NCBI GenBank assembly: GCA_001414345.1
Contig: LLCB01000011.1
Location: forward strand, 1-64,000
Direction of reading: 5' to 3'
Length of the DNA: 64,000 nucleotides
Source of the DNA: Hymenoscyphus infarciens
Taxonomy: Eukaryota > Ascomycota > Leotiomycetes > Helotiales > Helotiaceae
Shown here: piece by piece, positions 13,101-26,382 of the stretch
How the letters are laid out: each line of letters starts with the position of its first letter
Numbering within the stretch: position 1 is the stretch's first letter
Notes under the pieces: model-generated
Told to the model about the DNA's origin: nothing
The model's input: the letters and a program-made list of their open reading frames with translations, nothing else
Database searches by the model: none
Translations under genes and position numbers: made by a program

Positions 13101-14214
13101 AAGAAAATTCCAAAGCTCCGAGCACAAACAATCCTTCAAGTATATATCTCAAGCCATAGCATGATATGCAAGTAATTCAGATGATGGTAATACCATGCGA
13201 GAAGGGTTGAGAAACAATGCCTGAGTGACAGTTAACAACTACCGAGCGGAAACAAAGTCTATGAGGTTCTATAATATAGAGCATAGTATACAAGTAGCCT
13301 GAATAATAGAAGAACCAGTAACTTGAAAGATTACAAAAGGTACAACACCTCTATGTATTTTTGTATGAGTGGACAAAAACATAAGACAAAATTACCCAAA
13401 CACATACATTGTTCTGGAACGATAACCCAAACCAAAAGTAACGTTTCCGCAAAGAAAAACGCCGCCTGTCACCTACAACCTTCCGAAAAGTATCGCTCAA
13501 AGCAAAGAGAGCTAGATCATCTCATATCAACCCCGCAGTTCCACCACATAAACTCTAAATACCCTCAAAGCACGACCTCCCGCCCCCACAAACTTTAACC
13601 AAACATACCTAGCTCAACCCTTCCCAATATCGAGTGAAAGAAGAGAAAGGTCTCCCATGTTCCGACTTCCTCCCAAGGGAAAGCAATCCGCAAATACCCT
13701 CAAAACTGACGAACGGGCGCACTCCTCTCCCAACCCTCCCAAGTTGTAGCTTTCTCTCATATTTACACCCCACCACACACTCTGCACGCGTATTTCATAC
13801 CGTCGATCCTTCAAGTCCCGATACAAAATTCTTTCCCATAACAGAACCCAAAGCGCAAGCCGTAGACAGCGCATAAATTTACCCCCAAACTTCAAAACGC
13901 GACATATGTTTCACCCCCTTCCTTCACCACACCACATCTCTTACAGTATGGAAAGGGAAACCCACAGACCATATTTCTCAAAACCAGTTGTATCACAGAC
14001 CCCCCTCTTCCTCACACGGACGATCCAACAAGTTATATAAACAAAATGCCACCCCATGATACCCTATTCTGTTCAATTCATATGATTTTCCTGTTCCGTC
14101 TTTCAGCCCAGAGAATCGTTCGTCCCGTCTCGTTCTCAACACAATTGTGATCTTCCCTCGTATGTTCTTCTCTTAACAAATTGTCATGCTCTTCTTCTTC
14201 TTCAAGTCTTCGTT
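10136..14214. other. Gene-poor intergenic region (P450 side)
   Basis: About 4 kb in which every open frame is short, overlaps others and resembles nothing known. The plus strand is A/C-rich over about 10.7-13.9 kb, which would fit a long untranslated or non-coding transcript on either strand, but nothing in the sequence proves one. I see no tRNA-like fold or long repeat. Confidence 0.5.
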
Positions 14215-15895
14215 ATGCGTTTGCGACGTCTGGAGACTATCGGAACTTTTATGCCTTCGCCCGGAATATTGGATTTCGTCATGCGATATAGTTCGTTGAC
14301 TCGGCAGAGGAATTATTTCGAAAAGAGGGAGGTAGGTTCGAAAAGCGAAGTGGGAGAGGGTTCGGAGGGGAGAGGTACGTGATTCCTATTTTCTTTCATC
14401 AATTAGCGTTCTTGTTTTCTTTTTCAAATCTTCGTCGATGAGGTTTTCAAACTGAGCGATCTCTTATCCTCTATTAGCTAATTGCCCGGTAAAAGCCAGG
14501 ACTACAGTCCAAAGTCCGTTTGTCCGCGAAGAGACACTGGCAAACAAGACCTCCTAGAATTTTGGCTTCCCGTTTCCCGTTTTCGAGCCTTCGCAAGAGA
14601 AACGCATTGTACTATGTTCGAGTTCTTGGATTTCGTTTTGTCGAGGGCAACCAGTCCCTTTTTCGGGACATGTGGCATTGGAGTTTGCTTTGGAAAAGGC
14701 TTCAGTGGCGCCTCCAGTGTGCTTGAGCTCGTGGAGGTTCGTTCTGCTTGGACGTTGAGTTCTTCGGCCTCGAAATTCGGCGAGTCTGTGAACTTTGCGA
14801 GGGCGAAATGCCGAGCGTCAGAAGAATCATATGTGTGTCGATCGGTTTCTTATGCTCTAATGCTCCAAGTTGTTCCAACATCTCTTTATTTCACCCATCG
14901 TTCGGAAAGCGAAGGCTGCTGAAGGGATTCATTCCATGAGGAGGGAAAGGCACTGGTAGGCATTCAACGGATTCTATTCTATTATGTTTCCTTCACAAAT
15001 TAGTGGTCTGTCGGAGCCTGTAGTCCAAGGCGGACAAGATAGTAAGAACGTTGGGGGAAACTCACCAACTCACCGCTTCGAAAAGGAAGAAGAATCAAAA
15101 GGAAGATCCTCTGCCATTCCCCGAGGTCGAAATTTTCGTCTCCAGAGTTGAGAAACAATGCATGGACTTCGGGAGAAGCCAAAATATTGGATAAGGGGTG
15201 TTCGCTGATGAAACCCTTCCTCCTCCAACCCAGAAAGCTAGAAGGTTAGCTCGAGGAGGTTTCGCTTCGCCGAGTGAGCCATGGAATTGGCAGATCCTGT
15301 TCCTTATGTCACAAGTTGGATCCAGGAAGCTGGGTGGTGTTATTCTGCGTCGCCCTCGGAAACGTTTAGGGCATGGTTCAGGGCTTTAGCCACTGTTGAG
15401 TTCGATGGAGACGGGGGCATTCGCAGATCTCCAGGTAGGTTGACCAAACTGCTCGTCTTTATGGCTGGAAGACATCTGGCGAACACACTAGTGACCCAAC
15501 GAGAGTTGTTTTATCGATGTGGCAATTGCAAATTTAGTTCGTTCTACCACTCGGCCGAGGAGAAAGGTTGCTTTTGGAAACCGACACAGCGAACTGCTAG
15601 TTCATGGAAACCAAGACAGTCGTTTTCTCGTCGAAAAAAGACCTCAGCAAATTCAATCATTCTCACAGCAGCAGCAAATTCAAGAATATTTTGCAACGTC
15701 ACGTCAAATCGAGTGCGATTTCATCAGGTTCTCGTTCTCACCACCGCCAACTTACAGCGTTCTGCATAACTCTTTCCATGGTACGCTTAACTCTCTAACC
15801 CGGTTCTCACCCACACACGAGCCATCGGTATATTTTCTTCCTTCCATACCCTATATTGACTTTCAACTTATCATAGCAATGGCTGTTAAGAATTA
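14215..15895 (+). other. Possible exon cluster of an unresolved gene or pseudogene
   Basis: Several segments look more protein-like than their surroundings but could not be joined into one frame. One is an ATG at 14215 opening about 52 codons up to a GTACGT donor at about 14375. A second is an ATG at 15281 opening a segment beginning MELADPVPYVTSWIQEAGW that runs to a GTAGGT donor near 15434. A third is a frame at about 15519-15780 (QQIQSFSQQQQIQEYFATSRQ) ending in GTACGC with an acceptor near 15877 and a stop shortly after. Plausible splice sites occur, but the intermediate phases conflict. It may be a real lineage-specific gene with introns I misread, a decayed gene, or chance. No family is recognised. 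Confidence 0.2.
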
Positions 15896-16518
15896 AACAA
15901 CAGAGAATCTCGGTAAGAACGGTTTGGGATCAGCGGTTGCGACAAATTACGTGTTTATAGAGTTTTCAGGGGACGGGATAGGGCATGAACCGCTAGACGA
16001 GCCGAAAGGAAGTATACTATTCACCATCACTATCATAAGAACACATCCCCATTTTGCGGTTATCAAACTAATCTCCACGAAACGGAATCAAGCGCATACG
16101 TATCTGGCGAATTTACCCTTGATACAGGAGTATTAATTGATGCATCGACAACTCAGAAGGCCATATCAGGTCTTCGATGATAATAACAAAACTTGCTGGC
16201 ACTAAGCCGCTTTGGTCGTGTTTTTGCTCACTGAAATCAGATGAACACGGCTAGTCTTAACAGCCTTCTTTGGCGTCTTACGAGAAACTTAAGAGAATAG
16301 CAAGCCTGTTAACTTTCCAAGGTGCTGGGGTTCAGAAAATCGCACAACACCATCGCTTGCAAATTGTGAAGAAAATCAAAAGGCTCTAGCAGCCAGGTGA
16401 AAGTGGAGAAGCCCGCTTCGAAAACCGGGAAACATAGAGAGGGAGACCACTTGGAACTCTTACCGTGTAATAGACTGGAGTGTTCAGTGCCCTCATGGGG
16501 GGTACTTAGGCGTGACCA

Positions 16519-16551
16519 TGTAAACGAGTACCATGTAAACGAGTACCATGG
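16519..16551. repeat. Direct repeat of a 16-bp unit (ACCATGTAAACGAGT)
   Basis: ACCATGTAAACGAGT occurs twice in immediate succession and is followed by a third partial copy beginning ACCATG. It is short and non-coding. Confidence 0.75.
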
Positions 16552-19500
16552 AAACAACGAACCAGTGGAAATCGAGATCTCTGCACAACACCAACACCGA
16601 ACTTCAAGTGACTCTGTCTTCAATCGATGAAACTTTTCACTATTGCTCACTGGAGTACCAGGTAGAAGGGATCCCAACATGCAATCGCGATTTGGAATAG
16701 ATCCTTCGCTGGTAATAGGAGAACTCGTCAAATGCTGGGGGTCAATATGTCACCTCCATAAGAGGCAGCCCAGGCAACCTCTTGCATGCCCCCCACATGA
16801 CGAAGAAAAGCGACCGTCCCAGCTCTCATCACACCGCCGAAGATTTCGACTTCCGTATAACCCCTGCCGTTGCTAGCTTTTCGATATATTTCTTCGCAAA
16901 CATTTTGCTTACTGAAATGGGTTTCTTCGCGTGGGAACTGCTCAATTATTTGAGACCATGTTCATACAAACTTTGTATGATAACCTTCTCTGTTAAGAAG
17001 TGCAAACTATATTTGAAATCCAGATTTCAAATAAATGTTCGCCGCGGGAACCAAGGGGTATACTCCATCTCTTATACTGTAAATGCATAAATCATGCTTT
17101 ATAGGGTATAGGTGATGCAACACCACTGAAATTGGGGTATAAGATCGCCAGGAAGGCTCCGAGGGATGAAGAGGGTTGGCCACAATCAGCAAGGTGCTAC
17201 TGTTGGCGGGAGTTTATTATGCAAGACCTTCCTCGCCACATCGGAAATTAAATTTAGTCGTGAAAGGCATGGCCCAGGACTGCGAGGCGGCTTCTCTCTG
17301 GAGATCTAGCCAATCAAAGGTCCCCGGTCAGCGATTGAGCGGGTACAAGGCGGCTCAGAAAATAGAAGGTGCGGTCTTTGGCAATCCAATCAGACCATGT
17401 GATGCTTTTACTTCGTCCCAGGCGAATCAGTCCATAGCGGGACCCAGCAAAGCAGGGTTTATTTAGGAGGCCCCGTTATGGACTGTTACGCCTGGGACTA
17501 AGTATGAGGGCTGACAGCTTTGATCTTGCTGGGGGATTTCTAGAAGATAACGGAGGTAAGTCTTCCTCTACCTCTTTGGGAATTGATTGTAACGGTACGG
17601 AACCGAGATGCCACCGTTCCAAAGCGGCCCATCTAACACAAGGGCCCTTGTCTCTTCATGGACTGGTTCGACAGACGATGGTGGCGGATTTAGGATTGGC
17701 TCGGTTCGTTACCATTGTTGCTCGCATTTGATGACCGGCTCCATGATCACCTCATAAGCATGGAGCATATCTGAGCTTCGTGGTGTATTCTTGCCGGCAA
17801 ATCAAACACAAGCGAGCTGAGCTCCCTTGACCATGTTCACCTACGGGCATAGCCGTGTCGTTCCATGGGAGAAGATCCGTATGAATAATCCTGATGTCTG
17901 ATATATGGGATAATAACACAAGATCCAAGAAACGTGACAAGAAACCTAGATCAGACAGGTAATTTAGCTGCTGCTGATAAGTTGATTTGATATTGCGTGG
18001 TGAGAAATGACTAGAAGTTAGATAACTGGAGGAAAAGTAGTAATGATAATGGGATCTATGTAAAAGCAAAATGGTTAGTATTGGAGTTGAGACTCCTCTT
18101 ATGTGTTGTATTTCTCAAGCCGATGTTGGAAGGCGCTTTGAGATCCAACTGAGAGATATTTTCCGAGGATAGAAACTGACAGTCTACGAGATGTCATTTC
18201 ACTCATAGAAGCTGCCAGGCTCTTTGGTCCTGAATATGGGAAGCAATATCGAATGGTGATTCTATCTGATATGGGACAAGTAGCATGTAGGTGCATTTGG
18301 TGTATGCTGGTCGACGAACGTGGCAACCTCGTTGTGTGTCTAGACTCTACAGTACACATGGTTTGGTTTGTATCACCAGGTGTGAAACTGAGTCGGAGAT
18401 AATATGGGCGCGCTATCGATGTCTTGTAAGTAGTTATCCGCTATCAAAACGGTTGGAATCCTGGGTGCATGGCCGGAACGTGCCACCTTACAGGCAAATC
18501 GTCCATTTGTTGGCTGAATAGCCTCTTTAATTGAACACAACAGCTCGTGGATTCGCAACTTTCCTGCCTGAAGAACTCAAAAGTCGCGATGGTCTCAATC
18601 GTGCAATCGGTTGGACAAAGTCACCCTCAATCCATGCTTAACCAGCGGCTTGTAACATCACGAGGACATCGTCACAAATGCCTGCTGTGCATGCACACAC
18701 CACTTTCTACCCCCGGTACCATTGCCGTTCTCCGCCGTGCTGGCGCCATCCAATGCCCGAAAACCGACCAGGGGCCCAAGTAAGAATTCGGCTGTCTCGG
18801 TTGCGGAGATGGGTGGTTTCTCCTTCGAAATGGGGAAGTAATGTGCAACATCACTGAAGCAACGTGCCTGAAAAGAGACTTTTGCATTGCTTCGGTTGCA
18901 AACGAGAGTGTTTGAAGACGCGCGCTTGCAAAGCGATGAGGAGGCTGTGACATATCAAAGTCGCTGTTCTTAATGGGCGCTGTTATGCATTGATACCCCG
19001 AGGGTTATAATATAGTTATTGCAGAAACATAGTCCACAGTCCTCAGGCCTAAACAACGGACCTGCGTACCTGCAGGCGTCAAGACTCACGCGGCCTTGGT
19101 GTTGAATTGATTTCAGATGCAGGTAAATTCTTTTGTGACGTCCACCTTGTCAGGACTTGTCATCGTGTCTGAGGAGTGCGATGCAACGAGGATCAATGGC
19201 GGGGTTTGATTTCGAACCTCCCTGCACTTGACTTCTAGTCACTGCGTTCAAACTATGATGTTCGCCATATATTTCCCCGTCAATTTCGACGTCGTGTGGT
19301 ATTGATCTCACCATAAAAGGTGCGAATGTGGTAGAGCCGTTGAGAAATAAGCATGATTTCCAGTGACAGCTTGTCGGATTTTGACAAGCTTGAGTGAGGA
19401 TAGTGGCCGATAGGAGTCTGACTATAGCAGGCGTCCACCTCTTCTCTTCTCAGCATCATTCCGTCCCGTGAAGTCCCCCCTGTCGCCTTCCTGACCGTTG

Positions 19501-21093
19501 GCCAAGGGGTCTCGCCGGAGGCGATCGATGATTGCCTTCGGATGACCTGACATCCAGATTTCGGAAGTGCCAGGTCGAGTCAACGGCGATCCCAGGGCTT
19601 TTTGACATCGTGTGCGAGCAGGTGGACCGAGCGTTGGTTCAAGTCTGTTCGTCCGGGCTTCGAATCTGCTTCGAAAGTCATCACCGTGCTGATGGGCGCA
19701 GCGACAGGGCATAATAAGCTCAGATGAATAGGATGAGCACGGGTTCCTCTGAGGGGTTTTCAACCTCTAACGAGAGAAAAGTAGATGAAATCTAGTCGCA
19801 AGTTACCGGATATTACGGATCTTAAGGTGCTGACTCGGGAATTTATTCTGATATTGCCAGGTTGGGTGATTTCTTGCTCGCTTGTAAAATATCCCCGAAA
19901 GGCCCCGCTAGAATTCATTGCCGACTCCTGAAATGCTGTGGGTCCGCTGCTGCATGGTTCTCCTGCAGGTCCAGGCAATAGTATAACCCCGCTGTCGATA
20001 TCATATATCAAAATCTGCTGCCGTTCGCATTGTGTGGAGGACATCCGTACTGCATACCAATCATCTGGAGACCCGTAGAGAGTGAGTAAAATGGCGAAGC
20101 GACTTCTTTAGCCCCTAAAACATGGCTTCGCTATATCAATGGTATCTTGGAGTATTATTGATGATGGCGACGGCGGAATATGGAATACTCCTGTCTGTAA
20201 TCACGGTTGTCTGACAACTTTGGGTTCGAAAACATGGAATGAAAACCGGATGCAGTAACCGAGCCGGTAAAGAATAGTGTTTGGAGAATGTCGCACCGAA
20301 ATCTTGAAGTTTTGATGCATTAATAAAAATGCAGTGTTCACAACGAGGTCACCGCGTGCTTTGGGGGAACCGACAAGAACCCGCGGAAATACGAGTACGA
20401 CGTGTCAGGCCAGAGAGAATGTTTATTGAAGTTGAATAGTTTTTGCCTGCGATTTTGAAGTCTTGCGGGGTCCGTTGGGACATCTCCGATTTCAAAACAT
20501 GTTATATCTGCAATTGCTCAGACCGGCCCTTTCGTCACCAAATTTTGCAAAATCTCATAGAAAGTCTTTCGAAATCGTAGTGAGGGCGACAAAGGGTCGC
20601 GGATTTGTTGGCGGGGTTTTCCGCAGGAGTGGACAGCTGTTGAAAACCAGTAAGAGTACCTGCATTTTCCAATGAGGCTATTTGCTGTTTGCTGCGAATG
20701 AAAGTCTGGCAGTCTGCTTTCTCCTCTAAACCATGTCGAATACGCACGGATGTTGGTACCGGCGAGCGTACTATAAAAGCTCCGCAGGGCAGGGCAGGGC
20801 ATATCCGAATGGGGGGGCCACCGGAAGTTCATTTCTGGCGGCTGGCATCTGCACCTCAACCACATCTGTCCGAGGGAGATGGCGGGCGCGGGAATAAAGT
20901 TCAACGGATCTCCCATCTCGCAGAACAAGCGACCCCTGGGCCCTGATGTTGAGTTTGAGGCACACGAGGCTGGGGGAGGACAATCTCCATCATCAGTCAG
21001 CGCTGAGAAGCTTGTCGATAGCGGATGGTAAGTAGCACCTGGCACTAGAAAAAGATGGAAAAGCGGTGGATTCAATACCTGGCCTGGTCATGG

Positions 21094-21168
21094 AAGGCTT
21101 GGAGGCTTGGAGGTTTGGAGACTTGGAGACTTGGAGACTTGGAGACTTGGAGACTTGGAGACTTGGAA
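21094..21168. repeat. 8-bp minisatellite (ACTTGGAG)
   Basis: Six near-perfect ACTTGGAG units at 21121-21168, preceded by three degenerate units of the GGCTTGGA/GGTTTGGA type. The array is in non-coding DNA about 3.5 kb upstream of vosA. Confidence 0.95.
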
Positions 21169-21350
21169 GGGTCGGGTGCGCTGGTTGAAGAAGGCTTGAT
21201 GGTCGGTCTGGATTGCGGATGGTGGGTGTTGAGGAGAACCTGGAGACGTGGGAATCTGTCAATCTGGTGGTTTCATGGATCTCATCTCAGCTCGGGGGGA
21301 GATATCAGGGGGCGGGCGTGTGGTTTATTGTTGAAGAACTTGGCGATGGT

Positions 21351-21380
21351 GTTGTGGTGTTGTGGTGTTGTGGTGTTGTT
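21351..21380. repeat. 8-bp tandem repeat (GTTGTGGT)
   Basis: Three perfect GTTGTGGT units and a partial fourth. It is simple-sequence DNA. Confidence 0.9.
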
Positions 21381-21562
21381 CTCGCTCAGAGAGAAGACCA
21401 AGCCCAAGCATCATTTTCCTCGAACCCCTGGCCTGGTCAAATCTCGATTGATGCCCCAGGCCAGCTCGACCCCAAATCCTAGGCGGCGAACGACATCCTC
21501 TACAAGTTCACCCAACATCATATCACTCGCGCCTAAGCTAAGAGCCAACCCCCTCCTCCCCT

Positions 21563-21602
21563 CTAGCTTCTAGCTTCTAGCTTCTAGCTTCTAGCTTCTA
21601 GC
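21563..21602. repeat. 7-bp tandem repeat (CTAGCTT)
   Basis: Between five and six uninterrupted CTAGCTT units in non-coding DNA. Confidence 0.95.
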
Positions 21603-22080
21603 CTCCAGGACCTCTTTCACCCATTCACCCAGTCAGTCTTTCATCCTGGATATTAGCCCAGCGGCGCCGCAGCGAGACAAGGAACCCGGATGCCAACTCT
21701 CTCTCTCGTCTCCAGACTTGGATGCAGCTCGCCCACCAAGACCAAGACAGACTCAGGACCCCCAGTCCTCTCGCCCCCCCCCCCCCGGTACGGTCCTTTC
21801 CCCTGGCAGCTGCCAGCCAGCCCAGCCCTTACCAGAGTTCTGACCATCCCTCAACACTCCTAACCCGTTCAAGCCGGCCGTCCTGGTATGCTACGCTACG
21901 CTATACGATGAATGCCTGCCTGGTGTGATAATGTGGTGGTGATGCGCGTGGATTCAGATGCAGAGCATCAGACAACTCGCCCCATCCTCTTTGGGTGTCC
22001 TTTTGAGTGGCTTTGTGAAATGCCCGCATTAGGCGAAGGGCCTTGATATCAGGGCGGGAGGAGGGGGTTCGTGGCTCTAG

Positions 22081-22113
22081 AGGAGCTATAGAGGAGCTAT
22101 AGAAGAGCTATAG
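22081..22113. repeat. 11-bp tandem repeat (AGGAGCTATAG)
   Basis: Three copies of AGGAGCTATAG, the third with one substitution. Confidence 0.9.
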
Positions 22114-24678
22114 AAGCCGTGTTATGATATCAAAAAGTCACTCTGGCGCTTCTCCGGCAGCGTCACCGACTCTGCGCACCACACAACACCTGGTTCAACG
22201 GCGTCCGAGCTTACTATTACCTCCCTGGAGCTTAATGGATTGTCTTTCAAGGCCATCCGACCTGTCAAAGTCCCTGGTGGACCTCGTCTCCCTTCTCCGG
22301 CACTTTTCGCCCTCTGCCGTTTGGCTCGTCCTTGTTGAGCCTGGATGGGCAAGCCATGCCCCAATCGGTGCCATTGCGGTTGTCAATTCAGGTTCGTCAC
22401 GACTCTTGCCGAGCCCTGACGCCGCTCAATGCGCAATGAGCAATGAGCGAGAGTGAGCCTGCGTGGCCTGCTTGGACGAGGTCCAGGAGGGGAGGGGGAC
22501 GAGGAGGTTGGTGGTGCAGCGAGCATCACCGTGGCTGCGTGATCATGAATTGATCTATATTGCCTTGTCTGGAAGCTACTGCAGAGGTACTGCCGTTCAG
22601 GATACGCTTAGTACGCGCAGTATAGAGAGTGCCCTTCTCTACGTCGTACCTGGTACCTATTGGACCCCTCCTGCGGTTGGTCCAGTGGTCCAGCAGACAT
22701 TGTCCGTTTCTTCTTCTTTTCTTGCTCTTGCTCTATACGTAAGTATCCTCCATCCGGGACTCCATATTTCGTACTGGCATTTCCTCTTCTACCCAGTGCC
22801 CCTTTTGCTAGCTTCCTCTACCTCTATTTCACAGGCCTGCGTAGATCATCAAAAGTGCAAGGTCGGGATGAGGTCGTTGCAAGGTCTTTTCTCCGAATCC
22901 ACCGCCAGCACGTCCCCAAGTCTCGTCTCTTCATTTCCTTTCTGTTTGCCGCAAACGCTGGCATAAAGCCCATGCCAGACAGACGTCCTGTAGCAGCTGT
23001 TCCCAGCACATATTTCTAGCACCTAGCACAAACTTATACCCAGGATCCTTTCTCCCACAGTAGATCCCTGAAACGGCTGGTTCCTGTCCCTCCTCACCCT
23101 CGCACTCATCATCATCTCAGCCTTCTGGCTTTGGAACTTCAAGCTAGCTCCCCTACCTCTACCCTACCTAGTTCCCCCTCCCCTCGTCTCACAAGAGACA
23201 GCATCCTTGGGACCCTGACAGAGCTGCTTAAACTTAATCCCCTACCTACCGCCGCCCATCACGTTACATACTCTGTAATCTACCTGGTTCCCTGCTCCTA
23301 CATCCATCCATCGAAAGCTGCAACCACGCTTCCAAGATCCTTCCACATACATACATACATACAGTTTCCAGTCGTCGACATTTTTTCTTTGCAACTCTTC
23401 CTTCTGCCCGCGACAACGACAATTCCCAAATTCTCCGTCGAACGGTCGATCGCCCAGTTCCCCGTCTCAACGCACAGCGGATCCCACCGTCCCGGGAAAG
23501 CCAATCGTCACCAAGTACCATCTTGCTACATCACATTCGTTCATCCTGGCCCAATAGCTCTAGACTTTTCCCAATCCGTTTCCTCTTCCCTTTCGACTCT
23601 CTGTAGCAGATCAACTCAATTCAGCTCCCGCTTTTGCAACCTCCGCATTCGACTCTCGTACACGCTGTACATAGAACGCTTCGTGTGTATGCACCTTGCC
23701 CCGCTGTGCTGTGTGAGGTGAGGTTGGGCGCGGGTGTGGACGACCAGTCTCCTGTTAGTTGCTAGTTCTTCTTTCTCACTGTTGCTTTACTGGCTCCCTC
23801 CCCAAAAAGCAACGCCATCTCGCCAATCAACTCTCCGTCACCGGCTCCAACATCTTCCACACTCCCCCATTCTCTAATCCATCCTCTCAAACGCCATTCC
23901 CCCCACCAAGCCAAGTCCAGTCCTTCTCCCCCCGCGTTGTCTGACAGGCCCTGTAAGCACCACTGCCCATCGTGCTTGCCCTAATCAAGGACGGGTCTAC
24001 GACAAGTAGCACTCGCAGCCACCAACCGGACCACCATCGCTCTTTTGGTCAACCACGAGAGTTCCAAGTTGCCTTGAGGCCAGAACACCCCTTAAAGCAT
24101 TCTCCGGACGATCAGCCTTGCGAACCTGTTGGACATCCTACTGGTCCTTGTCTCGACTTTACATTGGTTCACACCGTTCTCGCTGATTAGCAAGGCTTGC
24201 TGCAGATACCTCGGAGCATTCCGAACAGAGCCTCCAAAAAAAAACTTCACTTCAACCGTCTTCTCAAACTTGGAAACTCTCGGCGCCTCCCTTCTGCTGG
24301 TTCAGATCATTACCTTAGCTTCGAACTACTCGGAACCGTATACGCCATCAGACCGCCCCAAAATCAAAGCGTAGATCCAACCGGGTTTGTCTGCAATCTT
24401 CAAACGATTTACAGAAGATCCAAGTCCCCGCAAAAGTCCTCTTATGACACTATTTTGGGTGGTTATGCAATATCAAAATTCTCTTTGATAGACATACTCC
24501 CTACCTCATGCAAACTATTAATCCACGCCTCGGCCGGTCATTATCTGGTTATTCTAGCCCATATCGATCTTATAATCCGGCCGGGATCCAGCATACACAT
24601 ATCAAGGGAACCCTTCCATCACCATCTCCAACCCCACCATCTATAATAGCAAGACCAGTGTTGAGCACTGCTTCCTCT

Positions 24679-26382
24679 ATGAACACCGTACAATCTACCC
24701 ACCAGTTCGCGGATGCTGCGACTGCCAGAATACAGGGTTTGCGAAGGTTTGTTTATCCTTTAAGAACCCTCTTCTCCGCCTCCGCTAAGATTATATTCAT
24801 TAGTGAACATTGCCAGCTTGTCATCAGACAACGGCCAGAGATTGCAAAAGTTGCTGTTGGCAAGGAAAAGGGTCAGCTTTTTCTTCTCTTTCAAAAACAA
24901 GACAGGCTAATTCTAAATTTTTAGACCGCAAACCTGTCGACCCCCCTCCAATAATCCAACTGAAGATATCTCCCCAATCGGATCCTGCTCAGAACTACCT
25001 ACAAAGTACGAGACCTTGGTTACCTCATCAAAGATCAATTTTGCTAACCTTCTTCATTTAAAGGTCCATACTTTTTCATGTCATGTAGCCTCGTTGGCGC
25101 GCCAGAAAAGGGAGTGCCTTCCGGGCCTTTGGGGACTGCCTTAGCAGGTACTCTAGTGTCTTCTCTCCACAGATTAAAGGACCAAAGCAACAACGACGGT
25201 GCATTTTTTGTTTTTGGAGATCTATCAATAAAGATTGAGGGTACCTTTCGGCTTCAATTCAACTTGTACGAAATGCGCGACAAGGAATGCTTCCATATCC
25301 AATCCATTCAATCAGAGCCATTCATTGTTCACCCCCAAAAAACATTCCCTGGAATGGCGGAATCCACCTTTCTCACACGGTCCTTTAGTGACCAAGGGGT
25401 TCGACTAAGGTTGAGAAAAGAGCCCAGGACTTTGCTCAAGAAACGAGGTCAAGGTTCTGATGAGTATGAATCGCGGTATCGGGGTTCACAACAACAGAAC
25501 CGCCAACCAAGCTATACCATGGAGCGACCAGGACCGGGACCAGAAATTCAAGATCCAGCACGGCAAGCCCAATCCGAACATACGGAGCAGATCCAGCTCC
25601 CAATACACACACAGGGGCATCCGTATGAGCATCGTGCATCAATAGGGCGCGGTCATTCCCACCAGTCCCAGCCATCCTCGGTCTCTATGGGCTCTTATAG
25701 CGACGAAGCACCAAACAAGCGTCCCCGGACGGGTTCTGAACACAGCTCCAATTACAGCCAGCAATTCAGTCCCCAGGAACAGTTCGCACCATCAAGAATG
25801 TATGACCAGCCAAGCTACGGGAACACTTTTCCTCAGCAGCAGGTAGGAGGATATGCGTATACGTTTGCATCTCCAGTGTCTTCAAGTATGTCCTCTCGTG
25901 ATCTGTACTTCTCACAGCGGCTCAATACTCAAGCAGACAACTCCCCCTCCTTCGATACGAGTAGTCAGAGATCACCAAACTCTGCAAACTTCCCTCCTCA
26001 GCAACCGCAAGCCATGCGCTACCAACAACCCCCTCTGATTGCAATCTCGCCCACTCAACGAGGCACCCAAAATTCTTCCTTCGATCAGTATGCAATTAGT
26101 CCGAGAGCCCAAGTCGCCGCTGGTCTACAGCCAATTAGCATGGCCCCGCCCACATACGGAAGGATGAACGCTAGCCCGGCAACATACGGACCTATATCTC
26201 CATTGACTTCAGTTGGGAGAAGAGATTATGGCTCGGGATCTTATCCAAATCCGATGATGTCAGGGCCAACCATCGATACGAATTTAATGTCAAGTACAAG
26301 TCACATAGCAACCACAAGTGCGTCTGGACAAGGGCAACTGCACATACAAACGACTAGGGGGTTGGAATCGCCCCCATATTAA
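24679..26382 (+). CDS. vosA: Velvet-domain regulator, VosA type
   Basis: Velvet proteins are fungal transcription regulators that dimerise and bind DNA through an NF-kB-like fold. VosA controls spore maturation, trehalose content and repression of premature asexual development. Four exons (24679-24746, 24804-24871, 24925-25005, 25064-26382) give about 511 residues. The velvet domain spans about residues 24-175: [60 protein letters not shown], then [20 protein letters not shown]. The uninterrupted domain (no long insertion as in VelB), the single N-terminal position and the Gln/Pro/Ser-rich C-terminal half point to VosA rather than VeA, VelB or VelC. A basic KKRG/KRPR pair near 155-230 could serve nuclear import. 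The 25078 frame alone lacks the first third of the domain, so the three upstream mini-exons matter. Donors GTTTGT and GTCAGC are weak, so exons 1 and 2 are less certain than the rest. Confidence 0.88.

Larger units (their letters stand above)
15896..24678. other. Long gene-poor region upstream of vosA
   Basis: Nearly 9 kb with no supportable gene. Frames of 140-196 codons occur (16309-16731 minus, 20518-21075 minus, 23131-23721 plus) but show no motifs. The last 2 kb, from about 22.6 kb, is strongly pyrimidine-rich on the plus strand, as in long leaders of fungal regulatory genes, so a long vosA promoter and 5' UTR is the simplest reading. Several microrepeats are listed separately. Confidence 0.5.

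Noticed and set aside
20518..21075. 185-codon minus-strand open frame
   Set aside because: No motif or codon pattern, and overlapping frames of similar quality on the other strand.
23131..23721. 196-codon plus-strand open frame
   Set aside because: Pyrimidine-rich leader-like DNA upstream of vosA. The amino-acid content follows the base bias.
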